Assembly: GCA_030684405.1 (NCBI GenBank)
Contig: JAUXYA010000021.1
Coordinates: 62,001-126,000, forward strand
Source: Burkholderiales bacterium
GTDB lineage: Bacteria > Pseudomonadota > Gammaproteobacteria > Burkholderiales > SG8-41
Reading direction: 5' to 3'
Length of the DNA: 64,000 nucleotides
Of the stretch, positions 34,789-40,871 are shown in pieces (the first letter of the stretch is position 1; every line of letters begins with the position of its first letter). The position numbers and the translations under genes are program-made. The notes beneath the pieces are model-generated. The model saw nothing but the letters and a program-made list of their open reading frames with translations. It ran no database searches and had not been told where the DNA came from.

Positions 34789-35439
34789 CCGGGTCCCTGC
34801 TCAGCACTTCATGTTCAATGGCACGCAGCAGCTGCGTGCCCAGATCGATATCCCAACTACGCACCTGCATCACGCTGATGAAGGGCCCGTAATCGAGGCC
34901 TGTTCGTCCGCTGAAACCGGTGCGCCACTGGTTCGACAGCCTTTCATAAAGCTCCCAGACCTGGCGCTCCCACTCCAGTGCCGGCGGCATATCCGCCGGG
35001 TGCACTGTGCGACCAGATTTCCGGACCGCCTCTATGTAGCCCCACCCTTTCGCATGCTCCCATCGCGATCGGGCGGTCAGTCGTTTTTTGCGGCAGCGAT
35101 CTCCTGCTCACGGTAAAAATCAAGGCTGCGGGAGCGTCGCAGCACCCAGGGCATGATGGTGATGCCGTGAGTCTCGACGAAACGCTTGAGGGTTTCCTGA
35201 TTGACCGGGATCTCGGCGCCGTTTTCGCCAACACCACGCCAGCCCTTGATGATGTGCGGCGCAACCTCATGCGCGAACGCCATCGATTGGACGTTGCCGT
35301 AGATGTCAGAGTGCTTGCGCGACAACTCATCGTCGAGCGTGGCGAACAGTGGCGCGATCTGGAACTCGACGCCGGTTGGCTCGTGCTTCTCCCAGCGGGT
35401 GTCCTGCAGCGGTTTCAGCGAAAGCATTATTTTTTTCAT
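34772..35439 (-). CDS. Tail assembly chaperone GT, -1 frameshift product
   Basis: The reading continues from the G gene through the slippery heptamer at 35083-35089, then in the -1 frame through RLTARSRWEHAKGWGYIEAV to the stop at 34772. This gives about 222 residues (119 plus 103). The second part (ALEWERQVWELYERLSNQWR, GLDYGPFISVM) is the DUF1799-like T domain that binds the tape measure. No independent start with a ribosome site is seen for T, and the stretch 35006-35082 is protein-like in the -1 frame only. The T segment overlaps the tape measure start. Confidence 0.75.
35077..35439 (-). CDS. Tail assembly chaperone G
   Basis: A 120-residue protein made when ribosomes stay in frame. It begins MKKIMLSLKPLQDTRWEKHE and ends IAAAKND. 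Like lambda G it would coat the tape measure during tail assembly and be absent from the virion. It lies between the tail tube and tape measure genes, the conserved position. The shift site is in its last three sense codons, as in most siphoviruses. Confidence 0.85.
   Translation of the reverse strand: MKKIMLSLKPLQDTRWEKHEPTGVEFQIAPLFATLDDELSRKHSDIYGNVQSMAFAHEVAPHIIKGWRGVGENGAEIPVNQETLKRFVETHGITIMPWVLRRSRSLDFYREQEIAAAKND
35083..35089 (-). promoter_or_regulatory. Programmed -1 frameshift site A AAA AAC
   Basis: The heptamer A AAA AAC, one of the most slippery X XXY YYZ sites known in bacteria, is in the correct phase (GCA AAA AAC GAC TGA) two codons before the G stop. Shifting gives access to the T frame. 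No strong downstream stem is obvious by eye; CGATCGCG at about 35063-35070 is self-complementary. Confidence 0.8.
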
Positions 35440-35447
35440 GTCGGCCC

Positions 35448-36656
35448 TTACGCGTACGCAGCGACGTCGTTGACCAGGTAGATCTCCGGATCGGTGCCGC
35501 GGTGCACCGCCCAGTTGAGATCCGCGAAGAGTCCGGACATGCCGGTCTTCGGGGGCATGTTCTCGGTCAGCTCGGCGGTGGGCGCGTCGACGACGAGCTT
35601 GAAGGTGTCGGCGCCGACCGGGGCGGCGGATTCGACGCGGATCCGGGTGCTGGTGCCTTCGCGCGCCTTCTGGTAGGCGCCATCGCCTTCGAACACGGTG
35701 CGGATGGAGCCGCCGATCGCCAGCTCGCCGTTGTCGATGAAGCCGTAGCCCTCCAGCCCGTCGGCGCAGGGGTAACCGGTGAGGTTGTTGTTGACGCTGA
35801 TGCTGCCGCCGACGATGGTCCCGAGGCCGGTGCTGCCGTCGTAGATGCGGCCTTTGCCGCTGCAGGCGCGCACCGGTTGCAGGGCCGTGGGGCTGCCGTC
35901 GAAGGGGGCCGCCTCCGGGGTCTCCACGGCGGCCATCACGCTGCCGCGGATGTTCTGGTCATTGGCCAGAACGTCCCAGCCCAGTTCGCCGAGCTTGAGG
36001 CCGAGGGTGCGGTAATACTTCGTGATGTCGCTGTGCTGGGCTTCGATCAGGGCGCTGGGACGCGGCGCGGTGTTGATCGGGAACGCATGCGCCTTCAGGG
36101 TGCTGGAGACGTTGATGGTGGTGTCGCTGGCGTTGCCGACAGGCAGCGCGCCGGCGACGACGGTGATGCGGATGCTCTCGCCGCCGCCATCGGCTTCGAG
36201 CGTGAAGTTTCCGCCCGCGCCGACGTTGACCGGGGTGCCTGCGGCGCCGCCCTGGGGGGCCCAGGTCAGGGTGGTGCCGGAGCTGGTGTATGCCAGGGTG
36301 CCGGCGCCGGCGGTGCAGTCAGCGCTGGCATGGTGGACGGTGACGCCGGTGACATTGACGGGCTGGCTGGTGACGGCCTTGCCGGTGACCGGGGCACCGA
36401 ACAGCAGCTTGAGCCAGTAGCCGATGGTGCGCAGCTCGAGGACGGACTCGAAGCTGCCGCCGACGACGGGGTCACCGGGATCGCTCTTGTTGCGCAGCGG
36501 TGACTGGTTGATGGTTGCATTCTGCTGCCGGTTTGGGGTGCGCTTGACGTCCCAGTTGGTGAAGGGCATCACCACCGCGGCCGGCGAAGGCGCGGTGCGA
36601 AAGGTGGCTTCGTTCTGGAACAACAGCCTGACGAGTGCTCCGCGTGCTTGTGCCAT
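35448..36656 (-). CDS. Major tail tube protein with Ig-like insertion
   Basis: A 402-residue tail tube protein. The N-terminal part (LVRLLFQNEATFRTAPSPAA, GGSFESVLELRTIGYWLKLL) and the C-terminal part (SGLFADLNWAVHRGTDPEIY) are typical of siphovirus tail tube subunits. A Gly/Thr/Val-rich segment at about 95-170 (GVTVHHASADCTAGAGTLAY) looks like an inserted surface domain. It is expected to polymerise around the tape measure. It lies directly before the G/GT genes. Confidence 0.85.
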   Translation of the reverse strand: MAQARGALVRLLFQNEATFRTAPSPAAVVMPFTNWDVKRTPNRQQNATINQSPLRNKSDPGDPVVGGSFESVLELRTIGYWLKLLFGAPVTGKAVTSQPVNVTGVTVHHASADCTAGAGTLAYTSSGTTLTWAPQGGAAGTPVNVGAGGNFTLEADGGGESIRITVVAGALPVGNASDTTINVSSTLKAHAFPINTAPRPSALIEAQHSDITKYYRTLGLKLGELGWDVLANDQNIRGSVMAAVETPEAAPFDGSPTALQPVRACSGKGRIYDGSTGLGTIVGGSISVNNNLTGYPCADGLEGYGFIDNGELAIGGSIRTVFEGDGAYQKAREGTSTRIRVESAAPVGADTFKLVVDAPTAELTENMPPKTGMSGLFADLNWAVHRGTDPEIYLVNDVAAYA

Positions 36657-36659
36657 GTG

Positions 36660-36887
36660 TTACTCCTTGTCCGCCGGCTTGGCCGGCTCTATTCGAAAAT
36701 CGAAACTGGAAAAATCGCCGCGCGCCTGCATGGCGCTCCATGCGGCCGGGGTCACGGCCCGGGGTTCGCCGCGGCGCCAGGTCTCGCCGAAGTAGCCGAT
36801 CTCCGGCGGGCCGTCGTGGTAGGCCGCCTGCAGGGTGTCGGTCTGCGGATCGCAGGTCGTTGCGGCGGAGAGGGTTTTCTTTTTCAT
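36660..36887 (-). CDS. Small phage hypothetical protein
   Basis: A 75-residue protein (MKKKTLSAATTCDPQTDTLQ, PEIGYFGETWRRGEPRAVT) located between the holin-like genes and the tail tube gene, 3 bases from the latter and 4 bases overlapping the former. It has a short FDFRIEPAKP tail. No family is recognised. Confidence 0.6.
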   Translation of the reverse strand: MKKKTLSAATTCDPQTDTLQAAYHDGPPEIGYFGETWRRGEPRAVTPAAWSAMQARGDFSSFDFRIEPAKPADKE

Positions 36888-37186
36888 GCCGAGATCCTGA
36901 TGCGGTTCAGAAGGTCGTTGAACAGGCCCTGCAGGGTCCAGCCGCGCTGCCTGGCGCGCAGCTGCAGCACGAACAGCATCAGGGCGATGTTGAGCAGCAT
37001 CTGCGGGAAGCTGACGAAGCTGATGCCCCAGGCCGGGCCGATGGCGATGGCGATCGCGCCGGCGGCGATGGCGGCGACGCCGAGGCGGAACAGCAGGTCG
37101 CTGTCCTTGAAGGTGGTCTGCAGCATGCAGACCAGGAATATCCCGGTGATCAGCGCGACCGCCGAGTTAAGGATTTCCAGAACCAT
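36884..37186 (-). CDS. Holin-like small membrane protein
   Basis: A 100-residue protein starting at 37186 (MVLEILNSAVALITGIFLVC), with a GGAGGATCCG ribosome site; longer upstream readings overlap its neighbour. Three hydrophobic segments are visible (ALITGIFLVCMLQ, LGVAAIAAGAIAIAIGPAWG, MLLNIALMLFVLQL) and a basic C terminus, the layout of a class I holin. It lies in the lysis cassette, so a role in timing membrane permeabilisation is likely but unproven. Confidence 0.65.
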   Translation of the reverse strand: MVLEILNSAVALITGIFLVCMLQTTFKDSDLLFRLGVAAIAAGAIAIAIGPAWGISFVSFPQMLLNIALMLFVLQLRARQRGWTLQGLFNDLLNRIRISA

Positions 37187-37526
37187 TGCGGATCCTCCGG
37201 ATGAGGTCGAGTGGATCGGTGCCGAAGCGGTCGGCGAGCTTGACGACGCCGGCGACGAGGTAGACGCCCAGCAGACCGAGGATGAAGGACACAGCGAGCA
37301 GGTCTCCGCGTTCATGTTTCATCGGACCGACGAATTTTTCGACCAGGGTGATGCCCAGGCGCGACAGGGTGGCGGTGAGGTAGGCCGAGCAGGCGAAGCC
37401 GGTGAAGATGGCGAGCCAGACCTTGACCGGGGTGAGGTCGCGGATGAAGGCCAGCGAGACGACGCCGCCGACAGTGCCGGCGAGCGCCTGGTCGTAGGCA
37501 ATACCGAGGAAAGTCTGTTCGATCAT
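37167..37526 (-). CDS. Second holin-like membrane protein
   Basis: A 119-residue protein with three or four hydrophobic segments (QALAGTVGGVVSLAFI, WLAIFTGFACSAYLTATLS, LLAVSFILGLLGVYLVAGVV) and charged ends. It overlaps the Rz gene by 4 bases and the other holin-like gene by 20. It could be the holin with its neighbour as antiholin, or the reverse. Confidence 0.65.
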   Translation of the reverse strand: MIEQTFLGIAYDQALAGTVGGVVSLAFIRDLTPVKVWLAIFTGFACSAYLTATLSRLGITLVEKFVGPMKHERGDLLAVSFILGLLGVYLVAGVVKLADRFGTDPLDLIRRIRNGSGNP

Positions 37527-38125
37527 CCCCCGCCCTCCTGTGGCCGGTGTGCGTTGATGCAGCGATCCACGGCGCCGGGGTCCTGTGCGGCGCGCAGGCA
37601 GGCGTAGAAGAGATTCCAGCCGATCACCTGTTCGCGGCAGGTGTGGTATTCGCGGTAGTTGCCGGCGACGACGCGGCCGGTTTCAGCAAGCCCAATGCCG
37701 GCGGGATGCGCGTCAGTGACGGCGGCGGGTCCGGCAGCTTCGTTACGGGCGGCAGCGTCGTGCACGCGGACAAAGCCATGAGGCACGCCGCCAGGACAGG
37801 CCTGCTCGGCCGCAGGGGTGATGTAGACGGGTATTTCACGGATGATCTCCTCTGCTTTTTCGCGCACCACGCGGATGCGGTCCTGGATGACTTTCTCGAC
37901 CTTGATGACGGTGATGAATCGGGTTTCCTGCAGGTTGGCCGCGGCGAGTACAGCGGCTTTTTCCGAGGCATCCCAGAATTTTTTCGTGACATAGACGCCG
38001 CCGGCCGCGCCGGCGAGCGCGGCCGCCAGCGCGATCCACAGCGTGGTGCGGTTGGTCAGAAAACCGCCGAGCAGCGCCGGTACCGCCGGGGCGGCGATGG
38101 CGCCGACGAGGGTGAGGATGTCCAT
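37523..38125 (-). CDS. Rz-like inner-membrane spanin
   Basis: A 200-residue protein starting at 38125 (MDILTLVGAIAAPAVPALLG), TGATG-coupled to the amidase stop. Two N-terminal hydrophobic segments are followed by a helical, charged periplasmic region (VIKVEKVIQDRIRVVREKAEE), as in Rz spanins, which span the periplasm and fuse the two membranes in the last step of lysis. The proof of context is the lipoprotein gene embedded in its other frame (37624-37839). Confidence 0.7.
   Translation of the reverse strand: MDILTLVGAIAAPAVPALLGGFLTNRTTLWIALAAALAGAAGGVYVTKKFWDASEKAAVLAAANLQETRFITVIKVEKVIQDRIRVVREKAEEIIREIPVYITPAAEQACPGGVPHGFVRVHDAAARNEAAGPAAVTDAHPAGIGLAETGRVVAGNYREYHTCREQVIGWNLFYACLRAAQDPGAVDRCINAHRPQEGGG
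37624..37839 (-). CDS. Rz1-like outer-membrane spanin embedded in Rz
   Basis: A 71-residue lipoprotein encoded entirely inside the Rz gene in another frame. It starts at GTG 37839 with an excellent AGGAGA site seven bases upstream. The signal peptide MKYPSTSPLRPSRPVLAACL ends in the lipobox LSAC (Cys26), and the mature part is Pro-rich (TTLPPVTKLPDPPPSLTRIP), exactly the Rz1 signature. It would sit in the outer membrane and pair with Rz. Gene predictors commonly miss such genes. Confidence 0.8.
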   Translation of the reverse strand: MKYPSTSPLRPSRPVLAACLMALSACTTLPPVTKLPDPPPSLTRIPPALGLLKPAASSPATTANTTPAANR

Positions 38126-38619
38126 CAGGACGCCTCCAGCACGTTCTGGGAATGCGGCCGATGTCCGGCAGCGATCCATTCGGCGACGTTGAAGCCGGGG
38201 CAGGTCTTGATGAATTCCCAGGGTTCGATCACGCCGTCGCCATTCTGGTCAGGGCTGAAGTCGCGGTGGCCGAGCCACTGCGCGGCCGGGTAATCACGCG
38301 CGAGGTCTTCGTGCAGCTGCTGCAGGGCCTGCCACTGCGCGGGGGTGTAGCGGTTGATGCCGATCAGGCAGATGCCGATCGAGCGGGCATTGGAGCCGGC
38401 GACGTGGGCGCCAATCTCGCCGAGGCTGCGGCCTTCGGTGACCGTGCCATCGACATCGATGACGTAGTGATAGCCGATGTGCGGCAGATGCGGCTGCCCG
38501 ACGGGGGCGCGGCGGCGGAAGCCGCGCTGGCGGTGCCAGGCGTCGATCTCCTGCGCGGAGACGGCGCGGCCGTTGGGGCTGGCGCTGCAATGCACGACGA
38601 TGTGGGTGATGGGCCTCAT
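38125..38619 (-). CDS. N-acetylmuramoyl-L-alanine amidase (endolysin)
   Basis: A 164-residue Amidase_2 enzyme that cleaves the peptidoglycan amide bond during lysis. Zinc ligands are visible: His in HIVVHCSASP, His in WLGHRDFSPD and Cys in IKTCPGF. The substrate-binding HIGYHYVIDVDG segment is conserved, and DQNGDGVIEP looks like a calcium-binding loop. There is no signal peptide, so release needs a holin. The start is the ATG at 38619, which overlaps the upstream stop (ATGA). Confidence 0.93.
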   Translation of the reverse strand: MRPITHIVVHCSASPNGRAVSAQEIDAWHRQRGFRRRAPVGQPHLPHIGYHYVIDVDGTVTEGRSLGEIGAHVAGSNARSIGICLIGINRYTPAQWQALQQLHEDLARDYPAAQWLGHRDFSPDQNGDGVIEPWEFIKTCPGFNVAEWIAAGHRPHSQNVLEAS

Positions 38620-38855
38620 GTGCACCCCGTCTTGTCCTGCAGCCGGCGAACTTCATCCGCGAGCCGCTGGTTGAGCTGCTGCATCAGCAGCAGCTGGGTT
38701 TCGGGCAGTACGGCCATGCCGCTCTTCTCGTCGAGGTGGTAGCGGATCTCGACTTCGATGTTCGGCGCCCGGGCCTGCGTCGGCAGCGCGACCAGCGCGA
38801 TCGCGAGCATCAGGAACAGGAGCCAGGCGCAGCGGACGGCAGCGCGGGCGCTCAT
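38616..38855 (-). CDS. Small exported phage protein
   Basis: A 79-residue protein starting at 38855 (MSARAAVRCAWLLFLMLAIA), with an evident signal peptide or anchor ending near LPTQARA. A short charged helical domain follows (PETQLLLMQQLNQRLADEVR). It lies directly before the amidase with ATGA overlaps on both sides. Possible roles are a lysis regulator or spanin accessory; none is shown. Confidence 0.6.
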   Translation of the reverse strand: MSARAAVRCAWLLFLMLAIALVALPTQARAPNIEVEIRYHLDEKSGMAVLPETQLLLMQQLNQRLADEVRRLQDKTGCT

Positions 38856-39274
38856 GGCTTGTAGTCCAGTTCGCAGACGATCCAGCCGCTGGGGCTGGCC
38901 ATCTGGCCGCTGAACACGGTGCGGAGCAGCCGCACCAGGCACAGCGTCGGGCTGTTGGCGGTGGAGCGCACCCAGGCCTTGATGTCGTCGAGCATCAGGC
39001 CTTCGGCGTCTTCGATCTTGGACGGGATTTGGTTGGGCGCGAGATCGATGTCACCGAGGATGAGGAAGCTCTGGCGGCCGTCCTGGGCCAGGTAGTTGGG
39101 CACGTTGGTGTAGTCGCCCTCGCTCAGGGCGACGATGGTGTAGATGCCCTTCAGGCGGTCGGCGCGGGGGTGGTTCGCGGGGTCCTTGACGTCTCGGGTG
39201 ACGACGCGCTGCGGGCGGAAGGCGGCGAGGCTGGCCTTGATGGCTTCCATCCGGGTGGTGAGTTCGCTGCTCAT
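38852..39274 (-). CDS. Head-tail joining / tail completion-type protein
   Basis: A 140-residue protein beginning MSSELTTRMEAIKASLAAFR at the ATG at 39274. The region YTIVALSEGDYTNVPNYLAQ, then GRQSFLILGDIDLA, and the C-terminal SGWIVCELDYKP resemble tail terminator/completion proteins of siphoviruses. The position (after the gp10-like gene) agrees, although the amidase cassette intervenes before the tube gene. Inferred from position and general look. Confidence 0.6.
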   Translation of the reverse strand: MSSELTTRMEAIKASLAAFRPQRVVTRDVKDPANHPRADRLKGIYTIVALSEGDYTNVPNYLAQDGRQSFLILGDIDLAPNQIPSKIEDAEGLMLDDIKAWVRSTANSPTLCLVRLLRTVFSGQMASPSGWIVCELDYKP

Positions 39275-39825
39275 GCCGGGAAGACTTTCTGCAGGCCGCG
39301 CTGGACGGCGGCGGTGACGCGCGCCGCGGTGATGGCGTTCAGCTGCTCGGCGGTGGGCTTGACGTAGGGCCGCGGCCGGGTGCCGTGGCGGCGGATGTGG
39401 ACGGCCAGGCCCCAGGCACGGTCGCGGATCTCGTCGATGGCGCGCTGGCGGCGCGAGGACCCTGGCTTGCCGGTCATGCGGATGCCGCCACGCTGGCGGA
39501 TGTAGTCCTGCAGGCGCTCGGGGTTGGGCATGTAGCTGGGTCGCCCCACAGCGGGCCCGGTGCCCTCTTCCACGGCGCGGGCATAGTTGACCGCAGGGCC
39601 GACCCACCAGTGCATCAGCGCGCGGCGTACGGCGTGGATGGAGTTGGCCAGGGTGCTGCGCGCCATCGAGCGGTTTTCAGCCAGGCGGCGCTTCATCATG
39701 ACCGCGCCTTCCTGCGCCAGCCTGCCCAGTTCGGCATCGACTTCGGCGCCGACGGCGCCGGGCAGGTGCTCAAGGCCCTGCAGGGTTTTTTCCTGGTCGA
39801 GATTGACGTTGATTTTCAGGCTCAT
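39271..39825 (-). CDS. HK97 gp10-like head-tail component
   Basis: A 184-residue protein with the HK97-gp10 style: an N-terminal MSLKINVNLDQEKTLQGLEH strand-helix, a long helix (LAQEGAVMMKRRLAENRSMA), a beta region (WWVGPAVNYARAVEEGTGPA) and RPRPYVKPTAEQL. Such proteins form the neck below the portal. ATGA overlaps link it to both neighbours. Confidence 0.75.
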   Translation of the reverse strand: MSLKINVNLDQEKTLQGLEHLPGAVGAEVDAELGRLAQEGAVMMKRRLAENRSMARSTLANSIHAVRRALMHWWVGPAVNYARAVEEGTGPAVGRPSYMPNPERLQDYIRQRGGIRMTGKPGSSRRQRAIDEIRDRAWGLAVHIRRHGTRPRPYVKPTAEQLNAITAARVTAAVQRGLQKVFPA

Positions 39826-40454
39826 GCCGCTTCCCGGAATTCCTGGAGGAATTTTTCGTAGAGCGCCGACGGGGTGCCGTTGCGGGACTGGCTGCCGAAG
39901 CCTTCCCGGACGATCACCGGCCGCTGGATGTTGCGGGCGGCGAGTTCGCGCATGGCTTCGGCCTGGGCACGCAGCAGCAGCAGCTGGCGGTCGCCGGGAA
40001 GGATGGTGGTGTTGCTCTCGCTGCTGCCGATGGCGTGGGCGCCGTAGTAGTAGTAGCGAAACTCGGCGCCCAGCACGCTGATCTGGTGGGCGGTCGGCGC
40101 GGGGTCGAGCTGGAGCTTGCGCGTGGCCGGGGTGGCGCCTTCGATCAGGCGCAGATCCGGCAGGCGCCCGGTCCAGGTCTTGTCCCAGGGTTGGGCTTTC
40201 ATGCGCGGCGCAATACCCCAGAGATGAGACTTGATGCCCTGGAGGCCGGCGGGCGCGTCGTACTGCGCCTGTTCGGCCACCAGCGTGAGCGTGCCGACCA
40301 GCGTGCGCGGACGCTTGGCGCCGAACGCCAGCGCAGCAGCAGCGAGCTGGCGCTTGAAGTCAGCGTCACTGGCCGCGGTGAAGACCGTCGCCGCTTCATT
40401 CAGCGAGGCCTTCAGGTCCGCGACCAGATCAGCTTCATTCATGGTGCCCGGCAT
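39822..40454 (-). CDS. Head-tail connector-like protein
   Basis: A 210-residue protein. Helical ends (EADLVADLKASLNEAATVF; LLLLRAQAEAMRELAARNIQ) flank a beta-rich middle (LVGTLTLVAEQAQYDAPAGL, FRYYYYGAHAI), which is the usual pattern of phage adaptor proteins bound to the portal. The C terminus LYEKFLQEFREAA is helical. An in-frame ATG at 40442 is an alternative start. The assignment rests on fold pattern and position. Confidence 0.65.
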   Translation of the reverse strand: MPGTMNEADLVADLKASLNEAATVFTAASDADFKRQLAAAALAFGAKRPRTLVGTLTLVAEQAQYDAPAGLQGIKSHLWGIAPRMKAQPWDKTWTGRLPDLRLIEGATPATRKLQLDPAPTAHQISVLGAEFRYYYYGAHAIGSSESNTTILPGDRQLLLLRAQAEAMRELAARNIQRPVIVREGFGSQSRNGTPSALYEKFLQEFREAA

Positions 40455-40466
40455 CGTGCACCCGGG

Positions 40467-40802
40467 TTATTGGTTTCCGCCGGCGCCGGCCAGTTGGATG
40501 GCCGCGATCTCTTCGAGCAGCGATTTGCGCGGACTTTTGGCGGCGGATTCGAGTTCGCTCAGGCGCTGCAGATCGGAGCCGCTCAGGCTGTTGAGCGCGG
40601 CCCTGATCTCCTTGAGGGGTTTTTTCTGCAGATCGGCAACCGGGTCGGATGCCTCCGGCGCGGATTCGGCCTCGACCGCTGCCGGCCGCAGGTGATGCGG
40701 CACGTCGGCCAGGTCGAAGTGCCGGGTCTCGCCGGCGGGGATCATGGTGGCGCCGACGTAGATCGGCATCTGGGTGCTGTTCGTCACGGGGATCTTTTCC
40801 AT
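40467..40802 (-). CDS. Phage hypothetical protein downstream of capsid
   Basis: A 111-residue protein. The N-terminal half (IPVTNSTQMPIYVGATMIPA, GETRHFDLADVPHHL) is a beta-rich unit often encoded after capsid genes. The C-terminal half is helical (KKPLKEIRAALNSLSGSDLQ) with charged residues. It could be a head-decoration or connector factor; no specific family is claimed. Confidence 0.6.
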   Translation of the reverse strand: MEKIPVTNSTQMPIYVGATMIPAGETRHFDLADVPHHLRPAAVEAESAPEASDPVADLQKKPLKEIRAALNSLSGSDLQRLSELESAAKSPRKSLLEEIAAIQLAGAGGNQ

Positions 40803-40830
40803 CGTTTCTCCTTTATTGAAAGCGATAAGA

Positions 40831-40852
40831 AGTGAGGGGGCTCCCCCTCACT
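40831..40852 (-). terminator. Hairpin terminator after the capsid gene
   Basis: A perfect 10-bp stem, AGTGAGGGGG / CCCCCTCACT, with a two-base loop lies 20 bases after the capsid gene stop. On the leftward transcript it is followed by TTCTTAT, a weak U-rich tract. It may partially terminate or stabilise the abundant capsid message. No other promoter is visible after it. Confidence 0.5.
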
Positions 40853-40871
40853 CCCTTTCCCGGCGCTTCGA

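Noticed and set aside
38125-39274. Idea that the lysis genes between head and tail genes mark an insertion or assembly error
   Set aside because: All genes are joined by 4-base overlaps in one direction, so the unusual order appears native to this phage.
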